Below are positions 6,849-14,878 of a DNA stretch of 16,545 nucleotides, one piece after another. The stretch spans positions 16,359 to 32,903 of the forward strand of contig DBTW01000110.1 in NCBI GenBank assembly GCA_002307245.1. Reading direction: 5' to 3'. Position 1 is the stretch's first letter. Every line of letters starts with the position of its first letter. The position numbers and the translations under genes were made by a program. This DNA comes from Spirochaetaceae bacterium UBA1306. Its GTDB lineage: Bacteria; Spirochaetota; Spirochaetia; Treponematales; Rectinemataceae. Under the pieces are notes generated by a model. It was given only the letters and a program-made list of their open reading frames with translations. It did no database searches and had not been told where the DNA came from.

Positions 6849-9350
6849 CTACTTGAGCCCGTCTCCGGCATCGCCGAGAAGGCCGGCGAGGAGGTAACAG
6901 GCGAGGCCCTCGGAACCGAGGCGGCCGAGCAGACTCTCCCGCGCCATGGCGAAGAGCTGCTTCTTCGAGGAAATCCCGAGCTTATTGTAGATGTTCTGCT
7001 GATGGGTCTTGACCGTCGCCTCCGAGATGAAGAGGCGCTCCCCGATCTGGCGGATGGAGCGCCCGGCGAGCATTTCCCCGACGACGGCCCGTTCCCGATT
7101 GGTCACCTTATAAGGGTCGAGGAAGGACTCGTCCATCAGGAGGGACCATCCGGCGCGAGCCTCCAGGTCGAGGAAGGAGAGGCGGAAGCCCCCCGCCGCA
7201 GAATCCATGGCCATCAGGCGCGCGATGGCCATGAAGTCACCGCCGGTCATGCCCTTGAAGCGCAGGAATGGCGGAGAGCCCTCGGAAAAGCGACCATCGG
7301 CTGCAGCCCGCTCGAGCCGGTCCCTGTCCTCGGTCGCCGCGAGCTCGAAGAGCCCGGCCCCCTCCCCTGCGCCGAGGAGGCGGCGCGCGGTTTGGTTCAG
7401 GTAGAGGATACTGCCATCGCGGTCCGCCTCGACGATGCCGGCCCCCGCGAGATCGGCCAGCTCCCGGGCCCGGGCCTCGCTCCGCTCGAGGGCGGCGGCC
7501 TGCGAGGCCAGATCGTCGCGCAGGCGCTTCGATTCGATGTGGGCCCTAACCCGCGCGGCGAGCTCCCTCGCGGAGAAGGGCTTGATGAGGTAGTCAAGCG
7601 CCCCCGATTCGATGGCGCCCAGGCGGTCGGCCGCATCGTCGCGCGCGCTGATCACCATGATCGGAAGGCCCCGACGGGCCCCGTCGGCCCGGACCGCGCG
7701 AATGAAATCCATGCCGTCCATGCCCGGCATCATAATGTCGACGAGAACAAGGTCTGGCGGGTTCGCGATCATCGCTGCCAGGCCCTTGGCCCCGTCATCG
7801 GCCTCGACGAAGCGGTAACGCGTACCGAGGCTCGCCTTGATGAAATCGCGCATATCCGAGCTGTCGTCGATCGTCAGGATTACGGGTGCCCCTGGGGGCG
7901 CCACGGCAGGCTGGGGCGCCGCCCTCTCCTCGGCGAGGCTTGCGAGGAACCCGGCCGCCATGCCGGAGCTAATCGCGTCGGCCGAAGGAGCCGCCCCTCC
8001 GCCCTCCTCGATCGGCAGGAGGAGTACGAAGATCGAGCCCCGGCCTATCCGGCTCGAGACGCTTACCGACCCGCCCTGAGACTCGGCTATCCGCTTGACT
8101 AGGGCCAGCCCTATGCCGGCGCCCTGATAGCGCCGGCTCTCGGGCTCGTCCCCGCGGTTGAAGCGCTCGAAGATCGAGGAGAGCCGGTCCTCCGCGATGC
8201 CGATGCCGTTGTCCATCACCGAAATGGAGAGCCCCTCGCCTTCGCGAGCGAGGCGGACCGCGATCGAGCCGCCTGATGGCGTGAACTTCATCGCGTTCGC
8301 GACGAGGTTGAGCAGGGCCCGCTCGGTCTGGCCCGGGTCTACGCGGGCCGTGAGGCCGCCGGTCTCGTCGAAGAAGGCCAGGGAGAGCCCCCGCGCCCTG
8401 GCCGCCGACTCCATGGACCCTATGAGCTCCCGGAGCAGGGCGGATAGATCGACTCGCACCTTACGGGCCGGGGCGCCCGCGTCGAGCCGGGAAAAGTCCA
8501 GAATCTGCTCGATGAGGCCGAGGAGGCGTTGTCCGTTGCGGGAGAGCGTCTGGAACACCGGATTTTCGGCGCTCATCATTGGCCCGTAATCGCCGCGGGC
8601 TATCGCTTCGACCGGGCCCACGATCAAGGTGAGGGGCGTCCGGAGCTCATGGGAAATATTGGCGAAGAACTCGGATTTCCCCTTCTCCAGCTCGGCTAGC
8701 CTGATCCTATCGGCGTACTCCTGCTTCAGGTGATTCTCGAGCGAGAGACAGGCCCACATCAGGAAAAGATAGAATGAGGCGAGGACCCTGTTCGTCGAGA
8801 TGAAGAGGGACATCGCTTCCGGGTTCGACATGGGGCGTCGAAACGCGAGTTCGGCGATTTCGAAGCTCAGCATTATGAAGGCCGAGACCCTGATCGCGTT
8901 CTTGAAGGTGAGCCTGCATATGGTGAAGGCGAAGACCATGAGGATGAGGGGATTGAACTCGTAGAAGAAGACGGACCGCCCGGAATCGGGGAGGGCGTAA
9001 TGGAGGAGACCGGCCGCGTTGGCGACAAGTCCGAGGGCAAACATCAGGACTTCCTGGTGGTGCTTCTCGAAGAAGGGCGTGAGCGAGACCAGGAACTCGG
9101 CGAAAAGCAAAGGGATGAAGACAAAGAGCCGGGGATTCAACGAGACCTCGTAGCCGAGCGATTTCAGGAATAGATCCAGCGCGGCCGAGCCCGTGAAGAT
9201 CAAGGCGGGCGTCAGCAACGATACCCTCATCATGTTCTTGGACTTCGCGTAGTAGAAGCCCCGGTAGCCCGGGTCGTCATCGGGGACCTGGGTATCGGGG
9301 CGAGACACCAGGAGGTCGAAGAGCCTCAGTATCCATGGCTTCGCGGGCAT
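6849..9350 (-). CDS. Membrane hybrid histidine kinase with receiver, PAS-like and LuxR-type HTH domains
   Basis: An 833-residue sensor holding a complete phosphorelay and an output domain in one chain. About six hydrophobic segments lie at residues 45-205. The kinase core follows: phospho-accepting H234 in FFANISHELRTPL, N352 in NLVANAMKF, DNGIGI from 380, GAGIGLAL from 410. A receiver comes next with acidic pair D495/D496, phospho-acceptor D538 in LVDIMMPGMDG and K590 in LIKPF. A PAS-like segment (about 628-730) precedes a LuxR-type helix-turn-helix (about 750-810, VTNRERAVVGEMLAGRS ... EATVKTHQQNIYNKL). I start at the ATG at 9350 (MPAKPWILRLF) since GAGGTG lies seven bases upstream; longer starts (GTG at 9419, ATG at 9407) lack a ribosome site. 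It follows the TRAP genes behind a strong hairpin, so is probably its own unit. The signal is unknown. Confidence 0.9.
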   Translation of the reverse strand: MPAKPWILRLFDLLVSRPDTQVPDDDPGYRGFYYAKSKNMMRVSLLTPALIFTGSAALDLFLKSLGYEVSLNPRLFVFIPLLFAEFLVSLTPFFEKHHQEVLMFALGLVANAAGLLHYALPDSGRSVFFYEFNPLILMVFAFTICRLTFKNAIRVSAFIMLSFEIAELAFRRPMSNPEAMSLFISTNRVLASFYLFLMWACLSLENHLKQEYADRIRLAELEKGKSEFFANISHELRTPLTLIVGPVEAIARGDYGPMMSAENPVFQTLSRNGQRLLGLIEQILDFSRLDAGAPARKVRVDLSALLRELIGSMESAARARGLSLAFFDETGGLTARVDPGQTERALLNLVANAMKFTPSGGSIAVRLAREGEGLSISVMDNGIGIAEDRLSSIFERFNRGDEPESRRYQGAGIGLALVKRIAESQGGSVSVSSRIGRGSIFVLLLPIEEGGGAAPSADAISSGMAAGFLASLAEERAAPQPAVAPPGAPVILTIDDSSDMRDFIKASLGTRYRFVEADDGAKGLAAMIANPPDLVLVDIMMPGMDGMDFIRAVRADGARRGLPIMVISARDDAADRLGAIESGALDYLIKPFSARELAARVRAHIESKRLRDDLASQAAALERSEARARELADLAGAGIVEADRDGSILYLNQTARRLLGAGEGAGLFELAATEDRDRLERAAADGRFSEGSPPFLRFKGMTGGDFMAIARLMAMDSAAGGFRLSFLDLEARAGWSLLMDESFLDPYKVTNRERAVVGEMLAGRSIRQIGERLFISEATVKTHQQNIYNKLGISSKKQLFAMARESLLGRLGSEGLACYLLAGLLGDAGDGLK

Positions 9351-9473
9351 TGCATGGCACCTCGCTGACGCCCGGTCGTTAGTCGGCGCCAGCGGGAAAA
9401 CTAGCATATCGGGAAGCACGGCGTGGAGCGGTGAAAAGTTAATATCCGGTTAAATCAGGGAGACGGTAGGAAT

Positions 9474-9501
9474 GCCGGGGGGCGATGGCGAGCCCCCCGG
9501 C
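9474..9501 (-). terminator. Strong hairpin terminator after dctM
   Basis: GCCGGGGGGC (9474-9483) and GCCCCCCGGC (9492-9501) form a perfect 10 bp G/C stem with an 8 nt loop, four bases beyond the dctM stop codon. There is no T run after it, so it may work as a pause site or as a 3'-end stabiliser. The rest of 9351-9473 is the hybrid kinase upstream region, without a clear promoter. Confidence 0.7.
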
Positions 9502-9505
9502 GGGT

Positions 9506-10813
9506 TCATTTAACGAATTGCGGTAGCCACATCGTGAACGCGGGCACGTAGGTGATCAGGCAGAGGACGACGATCATGGCGAGGAAGAAGGGCATCATCG
9601 CCTTGGTACCGGCGTTGACCGACACTTTCCCGATCGCGCAGCCCACGAACAGCACCGTCCCGACGGGCGGTGTGAGCAGGCCCATGCCGGCGTTGAAGAT
9701 GAGGACGAGGCCGAACTGGATCGGGTCCATGCCGAGCTTCATGCACACGGGCAGGAGGATCGGGGTGAGGAGGACGATCATCGGGGCCATGTCCATCGGC
9801 GCGCCGAGGAGGAGCAGGAGGATATTGATCATGAGGAAGATGACCCAGGGCGTCGACGAGATCGATAGGAAGCCCTGCGTGATGAGGTCGGGCAGCCTCA
9901 AGATCGTCATCACGTAGCCGAAGGCGGCCGAGGCCCCGATGAGGAAGAAGACCATGAGGACGATGCGGAAGGTCCGCACGAGGACGGGCCACAGGTCTCT
10001 GGGCTTGATCTCGCGGTAGACGAAGAACCCGAGGCAGAAGGAATAGACGACGGCGAGGGCCCCCGCCTCGGTGGCGGTCGCGAGGCCGCCGATGATGGAG
10101 CCGAGGATGATGAACACCGGCGTGAGGGATACGAAGCCATTGAAGATGACCGAGGGATACCGCTTCTTGGGTATTGGATCGGCTTTGGGATAGCCTCGCT
10201 TGATGCTGATGATGACGCCGACGATACAGAGAGTCGCGAGCAGGAGCAGGCCCGGCACGATGCCGGCCGCGAAGAGCTTGCCCACCGAGATGCCCCCGAT
10301 GACGCCGGCGCAGACGATCGAGTACAGCACGAGGTTGTGGCTCGGCGGCACCACGACTCCCTGGATAGCCGAGGATATCGTGACGCCGACCGCGTAGTCG
10401 GCCGAATAGCCCTTCTTGACCATCATCGGGATCATCACCGAGCCGATGGCGGAGGTGTCCGCGACCGCCGACCCGGAGAGGTTGCCGAAGAACATGCAGG
10501 CTACCGAGTTGACGATCGAGAGCCCGCCCGGCAGGCGGCCGACGAAAATATTGGCGAAGTCGACGATTCGATTCGCCAGTCCCCCCGCCCCGAGCAGCTG
10601 TCCCGTCATGATGAAGAAGGGTATCGCGAGCAGGGAGAACTGATTGATGCCCTGCAGAGTCTGCTGGGCCACGACGACGATGGGAATTTGCAGGTAGAGC
10701 ATGGTCGCGATCGATGAGATCGCGAGCACGAGGGCGACCGGGAACCTCATCACCAGCAGCACGACGAAGCTGACGCAGAGGATCCAGATGCCAACGGTAT
10801 TACTTGGCATCAT
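9506..10813 (-). CDS. dctM: TRAP transporter large membrane subunit DctM
   Basis: The ion-coupled permease of a tripartite ATP-independent periplasmic (TRAP) transporter, in the inner membrane with DctQ and fed by DctP. The 435-residue length and hydrophobic profile (about a dozen segments) are typical. Family motifs are clear: FFIMTGQLL at 66-74, GNLSGSAVADTSA at 110-122, VVVPPSHN at 153-160 and LLTPPVG at 379-385. I start at the ATG at 10813, preceded by AGGAG at seven bases; the next codon is also ATG, and a start farther up is less likely. The start overlaps the end of dctQ by 14 nt, implying translational coupling. Given the adjacent catabolic genes, a uronate or similar sugar acid is the likely cargo, but the membrane subunit does not show it. 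Confidence 0.95.
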   Translation of the reverse strand: MMPSNTVGIWILCVSFVVLLVMRFPVALVLAISSIATMLYLQIPIVVVAQQTLQGINQFSLLAIPFFIMTGQLLGAGGLANRIVDFANIFVGRLPGGLSIVNSVACMFFGNLSGSAVADTSAIGSVMIPMMVKKGYSADYAVGVTISSAIQGVVVPPSHNLVLYSIVCAGVIGGISVGKLFAAGIVPGLLLLATLCIVGVIISIKRGYPKADPIPKKRYPSVIFNGFVSLTPVFIILGSIIGGLATATEAGALAVVYSFCLGFFVYREIKPRDLWPVLVRTFRIVLMVFFLIGASAAFGYVMTILRLPDLITQGFLSISSTPWVIFLMINILLLLLGAPMDMAPMIVLLTPILLPVCMKLGMDPIQFGLVLIFNAGMGLLTPPVGTVLFVGCAIGKVSVNAGTKAMMPFFLAMIVVLCLITYVPAFTMWLPQFVK

Positions 10814-11321
10814 GCTTGATCTCCTCTTCGATGACATTGTAGCGCCGCAGGTCGTAACCGAGTATCTGGAGGGCAGAGTAGATGCAGGTGAGGACGCCCG
10901 TTATCGGCATGACAATGTACTGGACCACGTTGGGCAGCTGGGTGGCCGCGAGGACCGAGCCGCGCATCATCATCGTGAAATCCCAGCCGTAGATGATCAG
11001 GTAGAGACCGAAGACGAAGGTGACGGCGTCCACGATGTAGTTGGAGATCTTGAGGACCTTGGGATTCAGGTGCTCGAAGAGATCCATCCCGAGGTGGAGC
11101 CGCTCGCGGAAGCCGATAGCTATGCCCATGAAGGTAAACCAGGTGAGGCAGAGGAGGGTGACCTCCTCGGACCAAGCGAACATGAAATGGAAGATCTTGC
11201 GCGTGATGACCGCCGTAAAGACGATCGCGATCATCGCGACGAGGAGAGTTATGCAGAAACCCTCGATGATCTTGTCCAAAGTCAAGAAAAGTCGTTTCAG
11301 GCCCTCTTTCTTTTCGCCCAT
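10800..11321 (-). CDS. dctQ: TRAP transporter small membrane subunit DctQ
   Basis: A 173-residue small subunit with four hydrophobic segments (about 20-40, 53-72, 92-112 and 131-153). The family pattern around the second segment is present: FAWSEEVTLLCLTWFTFMGIA with W50, E52/E53 and W61, then H76 in RERLHLG. It pairs with DctM to form the membrane part of the TRAP transporter. The ATG at 11321 has AAGGAG six bases upstream; the longer open frame to 11366 has no such site and would run into an intergenic hairpin. It lies 91 nt after dctP and overlaps dctM by 14 nt. Confidence 0.93.
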   Translation of the reverse strand: MGEKKEGLKRLFLTLDKIIEGFCITLLVAMIAIVFTAVITRKIFHFMFAWSEEVTLLCLTWFTFMGIAIGFRERLHLGMDLFEHLNPKVLKISNYIVDAVTFVFGLYLIIYGWDFTMMMRGSVLAATQLPNVVQYIVMPITGVLTCIYSALQILGYDLRRYNVIEEEIKHDAK

Positions 11322-11356
11322 GAGAAGCTCCTTGGCGTAATAGGACGGAACCGATA

Positions 11357-11387
11357 GCTTCCCCACGGCGCGGCGCCGCGGGGAAGC
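11357..11387 (-). terminator. Intercistronic hairpin between dctP and dctQ
   Basis: GCTTCCCC (11357-11364) pairs with GGGGAAGC (11380-11387). After one A/C mismatch the stem continues as CGGCG/CGCCG with a 3 nt loop: 13 pairs in 31 nt. There is no T tract. Such a stem in this place is likely to stop part of transcription or to protect the upstream dctP message, so that the binding protein is made in excess over DctQM; this is inference. Confidence 0.55.
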
Positions 11388-11412
11388 GTTGGGGGAAGGA
11401 AGTTAGCCGGAG

Positions 11413-12390
11413 CTACTTCTTGGGCCGGGCGGCGTCGATCGCCTTGATCGTGTCCGCGAAGGCCGGCGACTCGGTGGCGACGAGGTCCTTGACCGCGTTC
11501 TTGAAGGGCGTCTTGTCCTTGACCTCGACGATGATCTCGCCCTCGGCCTTGATCTTGTTCGTGGCCTCGATCACGTAGGCGTCCCAGGCCTTGCGCTGGA
11601 ACGCGACGGTCTCGGCGGCGGCCTTGCGGAAGGCGGCCTGGTCGTCCTTGGAGAGCTTGGCCCAGGCGCCCTTGTTCATGAAGAGGACCTCGGGCAGGCG
11701 GAGGTGCTCGTCGAGCATGTAGTACTTGGCGACCTGGTAGTGGTTGAAGGAGATGAGGGAGGGGGCGTTGTTCTCGGCGCCGTCGATGACGCCGGTCTGG
11801 ATGGCGCTGAAGACCTGGCCCGCGGCCATCGGCACGGCGGATGCGCCCATCGCCTCGACCATCTTCACGAGAAGGTTGTTGGGCATGACCCTGAACTTCT
11901 TGCCCTTGAGGTCGGCGATGGCGTTAAGGGGATAGTTGGCGTAGAAGGAGCGCGCGCCGCCGTCGTACCAGCAGAGGCCGACGAAGCCGGAGGGCTCGAG
12001 GTCGGCGAGCATCTTCTGGCCGTAGGAACCGAGGAGGAAGTTCCACATATGGTCGGCCGAGTCGAAGAGATAGGGGAGGCTGAAGACGTTGAGCTGGGCG
12101 TTGAAGCCGCCGAGGGCGCCGGAGCTGACGCGGGCGATGGACACGGCGTTAATCTTGACCTGCTCGATGACGACCTTCTCGTCGCCGGAGATCTGCCCGC
12201 CCGGGAAGATATCGATCTTGTACTTGCCGTTCGTGTATTGGTTGACGAGCTTGGCGAACTGCTCGTCGGCAAGCTCGGTCGGATAGCCCTGAGGGTGGAT
12301 CTCGGCGAGCTTGAGGACCGACTGAGCGCTTGCCGCGAGAGCGAGGGCGCCCGTCGCGACCGCGACGAGGGCGATGCGCTTGAACTGCAT
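11413..12390 (-). CDS. dctP: TRAP transporter solute-binding protein DctP (partner of DctQM)
   Basis: Periplasmic binding protein of 325 residues, the normal size. It has a cleavable signal peptide, MQFKRIALVAVATG and a hydrophobic stretch ending ASA/Q near residue 22. The DctP fold shows as LKLAEIHPQGYPTELA near the start, the conserved arginine that usually binds the ligand carboxylate at R167 in KKFRVMP, R147 in ARSFY, and GVIDGAENN at 200-208. AGGAGG five bases before the ATG makes a strong start; the open frame farther upstream enters the leader and the previous gene. It is followed by dctQ and dctM, so it is the natural partner of this permease. TRAP proteins of this group include uronate binders, and the neighbouring pathway suggests the same here, unproven. 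Confidence 0.93.
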   Translation of the reverse strand: MQFKRIALVAVATGALALAASAQSVLKLAEIHPQGYPTELADEQFAKLVNQYTNGKYKIDIFPGGQISGDEKVVIEQVKINAVSIARVSSGALGGFNAQLNVFSLPYLFDSADHMWNFLLGSYGQKMLADLEPSGFVGLCWYDGGARSFYANYPLNAIADLKGKKFRVMPNNLLVKMVEAMGASAVPMAAGQVFSAIQTGVIDGAENNAPSLISFNHYQVAKYYMLDEHLRLPEVLFMNKGAWAKLSKDDQAAFRKAAAETVAFQRKAWDAYVIEATNKIKAEGEIIVEVKDKTPFKNAVKDLVATESPAFADTIKAIDAARPKK

Positions 12391-12429
12391 GTGAACCTCC
12401 TGTGGATACCGGCCCCAGACTCGGAGCCG

Positions 12430-12461
12430 GCGGCCTCGCGTCGATGCGTCCGAGAGGCCGC
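12430..12461 (-). promoter_or_regulatory. Leader hairpin upstream of dctP
   Basis: GCGGCCTC (12430-12437) and GAGGCCGC (12454-12461) form a perfect 8 bp stem with a 16 nt loop in the 149 nt gap between the two binding-protein genes, 40 nt before the dctP start. It may end the upstream transcript or act in the dctP leader. TACGAT near 12472 resembles a -10 box but has no good -35 partner. Confidence 0.4.
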
Positions 12462-12539
12462 GGGTAGATCGTAAGGCCGACGCCATGGCGGCGGAGCGGT
12501 AAAATGATGCTTTTCCCGGTATTCTGATGCGCGAGGCGG

Positions 12540-13538
12540 CTACTTTAGGGCCCGGATCCGGGCGACCAGGGCGCGGGTGGGGGCATCCTGCGCTGCGTAG
12601 ATGGGCGCGACGAAGGCCCGCCATGCCGCGGGGTCGGCGGGGTATTCTATCGACACGCCGGCGGCCCGCAGCTTGACCGCGGCCTTCTCCTCGTAGTCGC
12701 GCCAAGCCGAGCGTTGATAGTCGATGCTGTCCATCGCCGATCGCGCGATGAGCTCGCGATCGGCGGCAGGCAACTCCGAAAAGCTCAGCGCGGAGCCGAC
12801 GATGATCTCCGGGATCCGGACGTGCTCGGTCAGCGTGTAGTATTTCGCGACCTGGTAGTGTCCCGAGGAATAATAGGTCGAGTAATTGTTCTCGGCGCCG
12901 TCGACCTCGCCCCTGAGTATGGCCGCGTAGCTCTCGCCGAAGGCCATGGGCAAGGCGGACGCGCCATAGGCCTGGACCAGCTCGTCCATGACCCCGCCTT
13001 CCTGGACGCGGATCCGGAGCCCCGCGAGGTCGGAGGGCTTCCGCAAGGGTCGGCGGGAATCGTAGAAGCTGCGGGAGCCCGCCTCGAACCAGCCGAGGCC
13101 GACGAAGCCCGTGCCCTTGGCGCCTACGCTCGCGAGGAGCTCCTTGCCGATCTCGCCCTTCAGGACCTTCCACATATGGTCCTCGTCGCGGTAGAGGTAG
13201 GGCATCTGCAGGGCGTCGAGCCTCGGGGCGTAGGTCGAGACGGCGGCCAGGGAGACGCGGGCGATGTCGATCGCCCCGAATTTCAGCTGTTCGAGGACCT
13301 CAAGCTCCTGGCCTAGGACCGAATCGGTATAGACCGATATCTGGATGCGCCCCTGCGAGCGCTCGCGTACGATACGGGCGAACTCGTAGTCGGCCTTCGC
13401 CGTCGGATGGTCCGCGGGATGGAGCTCGGCGAGCCTGAGCCGTACGATGCCCGGCTTGCTGTCCTGCGCGCCGGACGGGGCGGCGGCTAGGGTGAAGATC
13501 GAGAAGGCCAGTAAGGCGAGGATCGTGCGTCGCCTCAT
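12540..13538 (-). CDS. Second DctP-like solute-binding protein, coupled to the two-component genes
   Basis: A 332-residue periplasmic binding protein of the DctP family with a signal peptide (MRRRTILALLAFSIFTL, cleavage near GA/Q, residue 24). It is clearly a paralogue of the protein at 11413-12390: both have LRLAELHP- or LKLAEIHP-like starts, ARVS, DHMW, GFVGL, SRSFY or ARSFY, DGAENN and HYQVAKYY. The ligand arginine is kept at R177 (LRIRVQE), with R156 in SRSFY. Its ATG shares one base with the response regulator stop (TAATG), and a G-rich AGGGGG lies just upstream, so translation is coupled to the regulator. No DctQ or DctM gene follows directly before the next dctP. It may present ligand to the sensor kinase or serve the same permease; both are inference. 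Confidence 0.9.
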   Translation of the reverse strand: MRRRTILALLAFSIFTLAAAPSGAQDSKPGIVRLRLAELHPADHPTAKADYEFARIVRERSQGRIQISVYTDSVLGQELEVLEQLKFGAIDIARVSLAAVSTYAPRLDALQMPYLYRDEDHMWKVLKGEIGKELLASVGAKGTGFVGLGWFEAGSRSFYDSRRPLRKPSDLAGLRIRVQEGGVMDELVQAYGASALPMAFGESYAAILRGEVDGAENNYSTYYSSGHYQVAKYYTLTEHVRIPEIIVGSALSFSELPAADRELIARSAMDSIDYQRSAWRDYEEKAAVKLRAAGVSIEYPADPAAWRAFVAPIYAAQDAPTRALVARIRALK

Positions 13539-14878
13539 TACTCGCCCCCTGCCCGGAATTGGGCGGGACTCATGCCGCTGAAGCGCCTGAACACGCGAGC
13601 GAAGTACGCGGGATCGCGGAACCCGACCATGGCGGCAGCCTCCTTGACCGAAGTGCGCCCGGTGGCGAGGAAAGCCTTGGCCTTGTCCACCCTGAGCCGC
13701 CCGAGGCAATCGGCAAAACCGAGGCCCGCCTCCCGCCCGAGGAGCCGCGAAAGGTGCGAGGGCGATATGCCGAGCTCCGCGGCCACGCCGTCGAGGGAGA
13801 GCTCCTCGGCGCAACGCGCCTCCATGAGCTCGAGGGCGCGGGCAACGAGCCCTCCGCGGCCGCGGCCCTCGTCTCGGGCCGCGGAGGCGCCGCCCGAGGA
13901 CGAGGCCGCGATGAACACGAGTACGATGGGCCGAGGGCCGGCGGCGAGGGCGAGGGCGCGCAGCGCCGCCTTGGCGCAATCGGCCCCGGAAGCAGCCGGC
14001 CCCTCGCCCCCGCAGCCCGCACCCGGGGCGGGCACGGCGGCGCCTATCGCGACGACTTCGCCCAGCTCGGCCCGGGCCTTCTCGGCGAGGGACTCGAGGG
14101 ACAGCCTGATCCAGGACGCGTCGTCGGGCTTCCCGGCGCGACCCTCGTGCTCCGGCAACCCGGCGCCGAAGACCGCGCAGAGGGCTATGGATTCCGCCGC
14201 GCCTTCCGCGGCGCCGGGACCGCCCAGGCGGCAGGAGCCGGCGAGGGCCATCCGACCATCCGAGGAGAGGCAGCGCTCGGCGAGGGCGGCCAGGCCCCCG
14301 ACTTCGGTACGGGCGTGGCCGTCCGGCTGCGCCCCGATGGCGACGACCGCCGCGAGGCAGCCCGGGCGGCAGCGCATGCCCGCGTAGCGCGCGAGGCCCT
14401 CGTCGTCGACTCGGCCGGCCGAGAGCGCCGCGCGGACCTCGTCGGCCATATAGCCGAGGGCGCTCTCGAGCTCCCCGCGCTCGCGCTCGCCCCTCGCGCG
14501 GCCCCGGGTCTGGGCCAAGCTGCGCTCCAGGGCGCCGGCCACCTCGGCCACAGTGGCGGGCTTCAGCAGGAAGTCCTCGACGCGGAGCCGGAGGGCGCTC
14601 CTCGCGTACTCGAAGCTATCGTGCGCGGTGAGGAAGACGATCGGCAGGCCGGGCATGGCCTCGCGGAGCCTCCGCGCGGCCTCGATGCCGTCCATGCCCG
14701 GCATCTGGATGTCAAGGAAGGCCATGTCGAGGGAACCTGAGCCCGCGGCTTCGACGGCCTCGACCCCGTTAGCCGCCTCGATGATCTCGATGCCCGGCGG
14801 CCCCTCGCGGGAGAGAATGCAGCCGAGGGCCCGCCTCTCGAGCTCCTCGTCGTCGGCCACGAGCACCCTAATCGGCAT
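13538..14878 (-). CDS. YesN-type response regulator, receiver plus AraC DNA-binding domain
   Basis: A 446-residue cytoplasmic response regulator. The receiver occupies residues 1-120 with acidic pair D9/D10, phospho-acceptor D56 in FLDIQMPGMDG and K106 in LLKPA. The C-terminal AraC domain (about 344-443) has two helix-turn-helix units, around LDGVAAELGISPSHLSRLL and VKEAAAMVGFRDPAYFARVF, and the typical ending SGMSPAQFR. The middle (about 125-340) is Ala/Gly-rich with stretches such as LAAVVAIGA and VVAIGAAVPAPG; I do not recognise a known domain. The gene overlaps the kinase gene by 11 nt and the binding-protein gene by one base, so the three are translated together. It probably activates the TRAP or uronate genes when phosphorylated by the kinase; targets are not visible. 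Confidence 0.93.
   Translation of the reverse strand: MPIRVLVADDEELERRALGCILSREGPPGIEIIEAANGVEAVEAAGSGSLDMAFLDIQMPGMDGIEAARRLREAMPGLPIVFLTAHDSFEYARSALRLRVEDFLLKPATVAEVAGALERSLAQTRGRARGERERGELESALGYMADEVRAALSAGRVDDEGLARYAGMRCRPGCLAAVVAIGAQPDGHARTEVGGLAALAERCLSSDGRMALAGSCRLGGPGAAEGAAESIALCAVFGAGLPEHEGRAGKPDDASWIRLSLESLAEKARAELGEVVAIGAAVPAPGAGCGGEGPAASGADCAKAALRALALAAGPRPIVLVFIAASSSGGASAARDEGRGRGGLVARALELMEARCAEELSLDGVAAELGISPSHLSRLLGREAGLGFADCLGRLRVDKAKAFLATGRTSVKEAAAMVGFRDPAYFARVFRRFSGMSPAQFRAGGE

Noticed and set aside
12021..12044. GGAAC ... GTTCC pair inside dctP as a second copy of the operator
   Set aside because: The arms are much farther apart than in the 4654-4668 palindrome and lie within coding sequence.
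12391..13173. N-terminal extension of the dctP at 11413-12390
   Set aside because: The extension reads the intergenic region and the upstream binding-protein gene in another frame; a signal peptide and a strong AGGAGG mark the start at 12390.
13539..13979. N-terminal extension of the second DctP into the response regulator gene
   Set aside because: The extension is a wrong-frame reading; the signal peptide begins at the ATG at 13538.
13559..14740. A 393-codon plus-strand open frame opposite the response regulator
   Set aside because: Same reason: the minus-strand protein has complete receiver and AraC motifs, whereas this frame has only Gly/Ala/Arg-rich low-complexity content.
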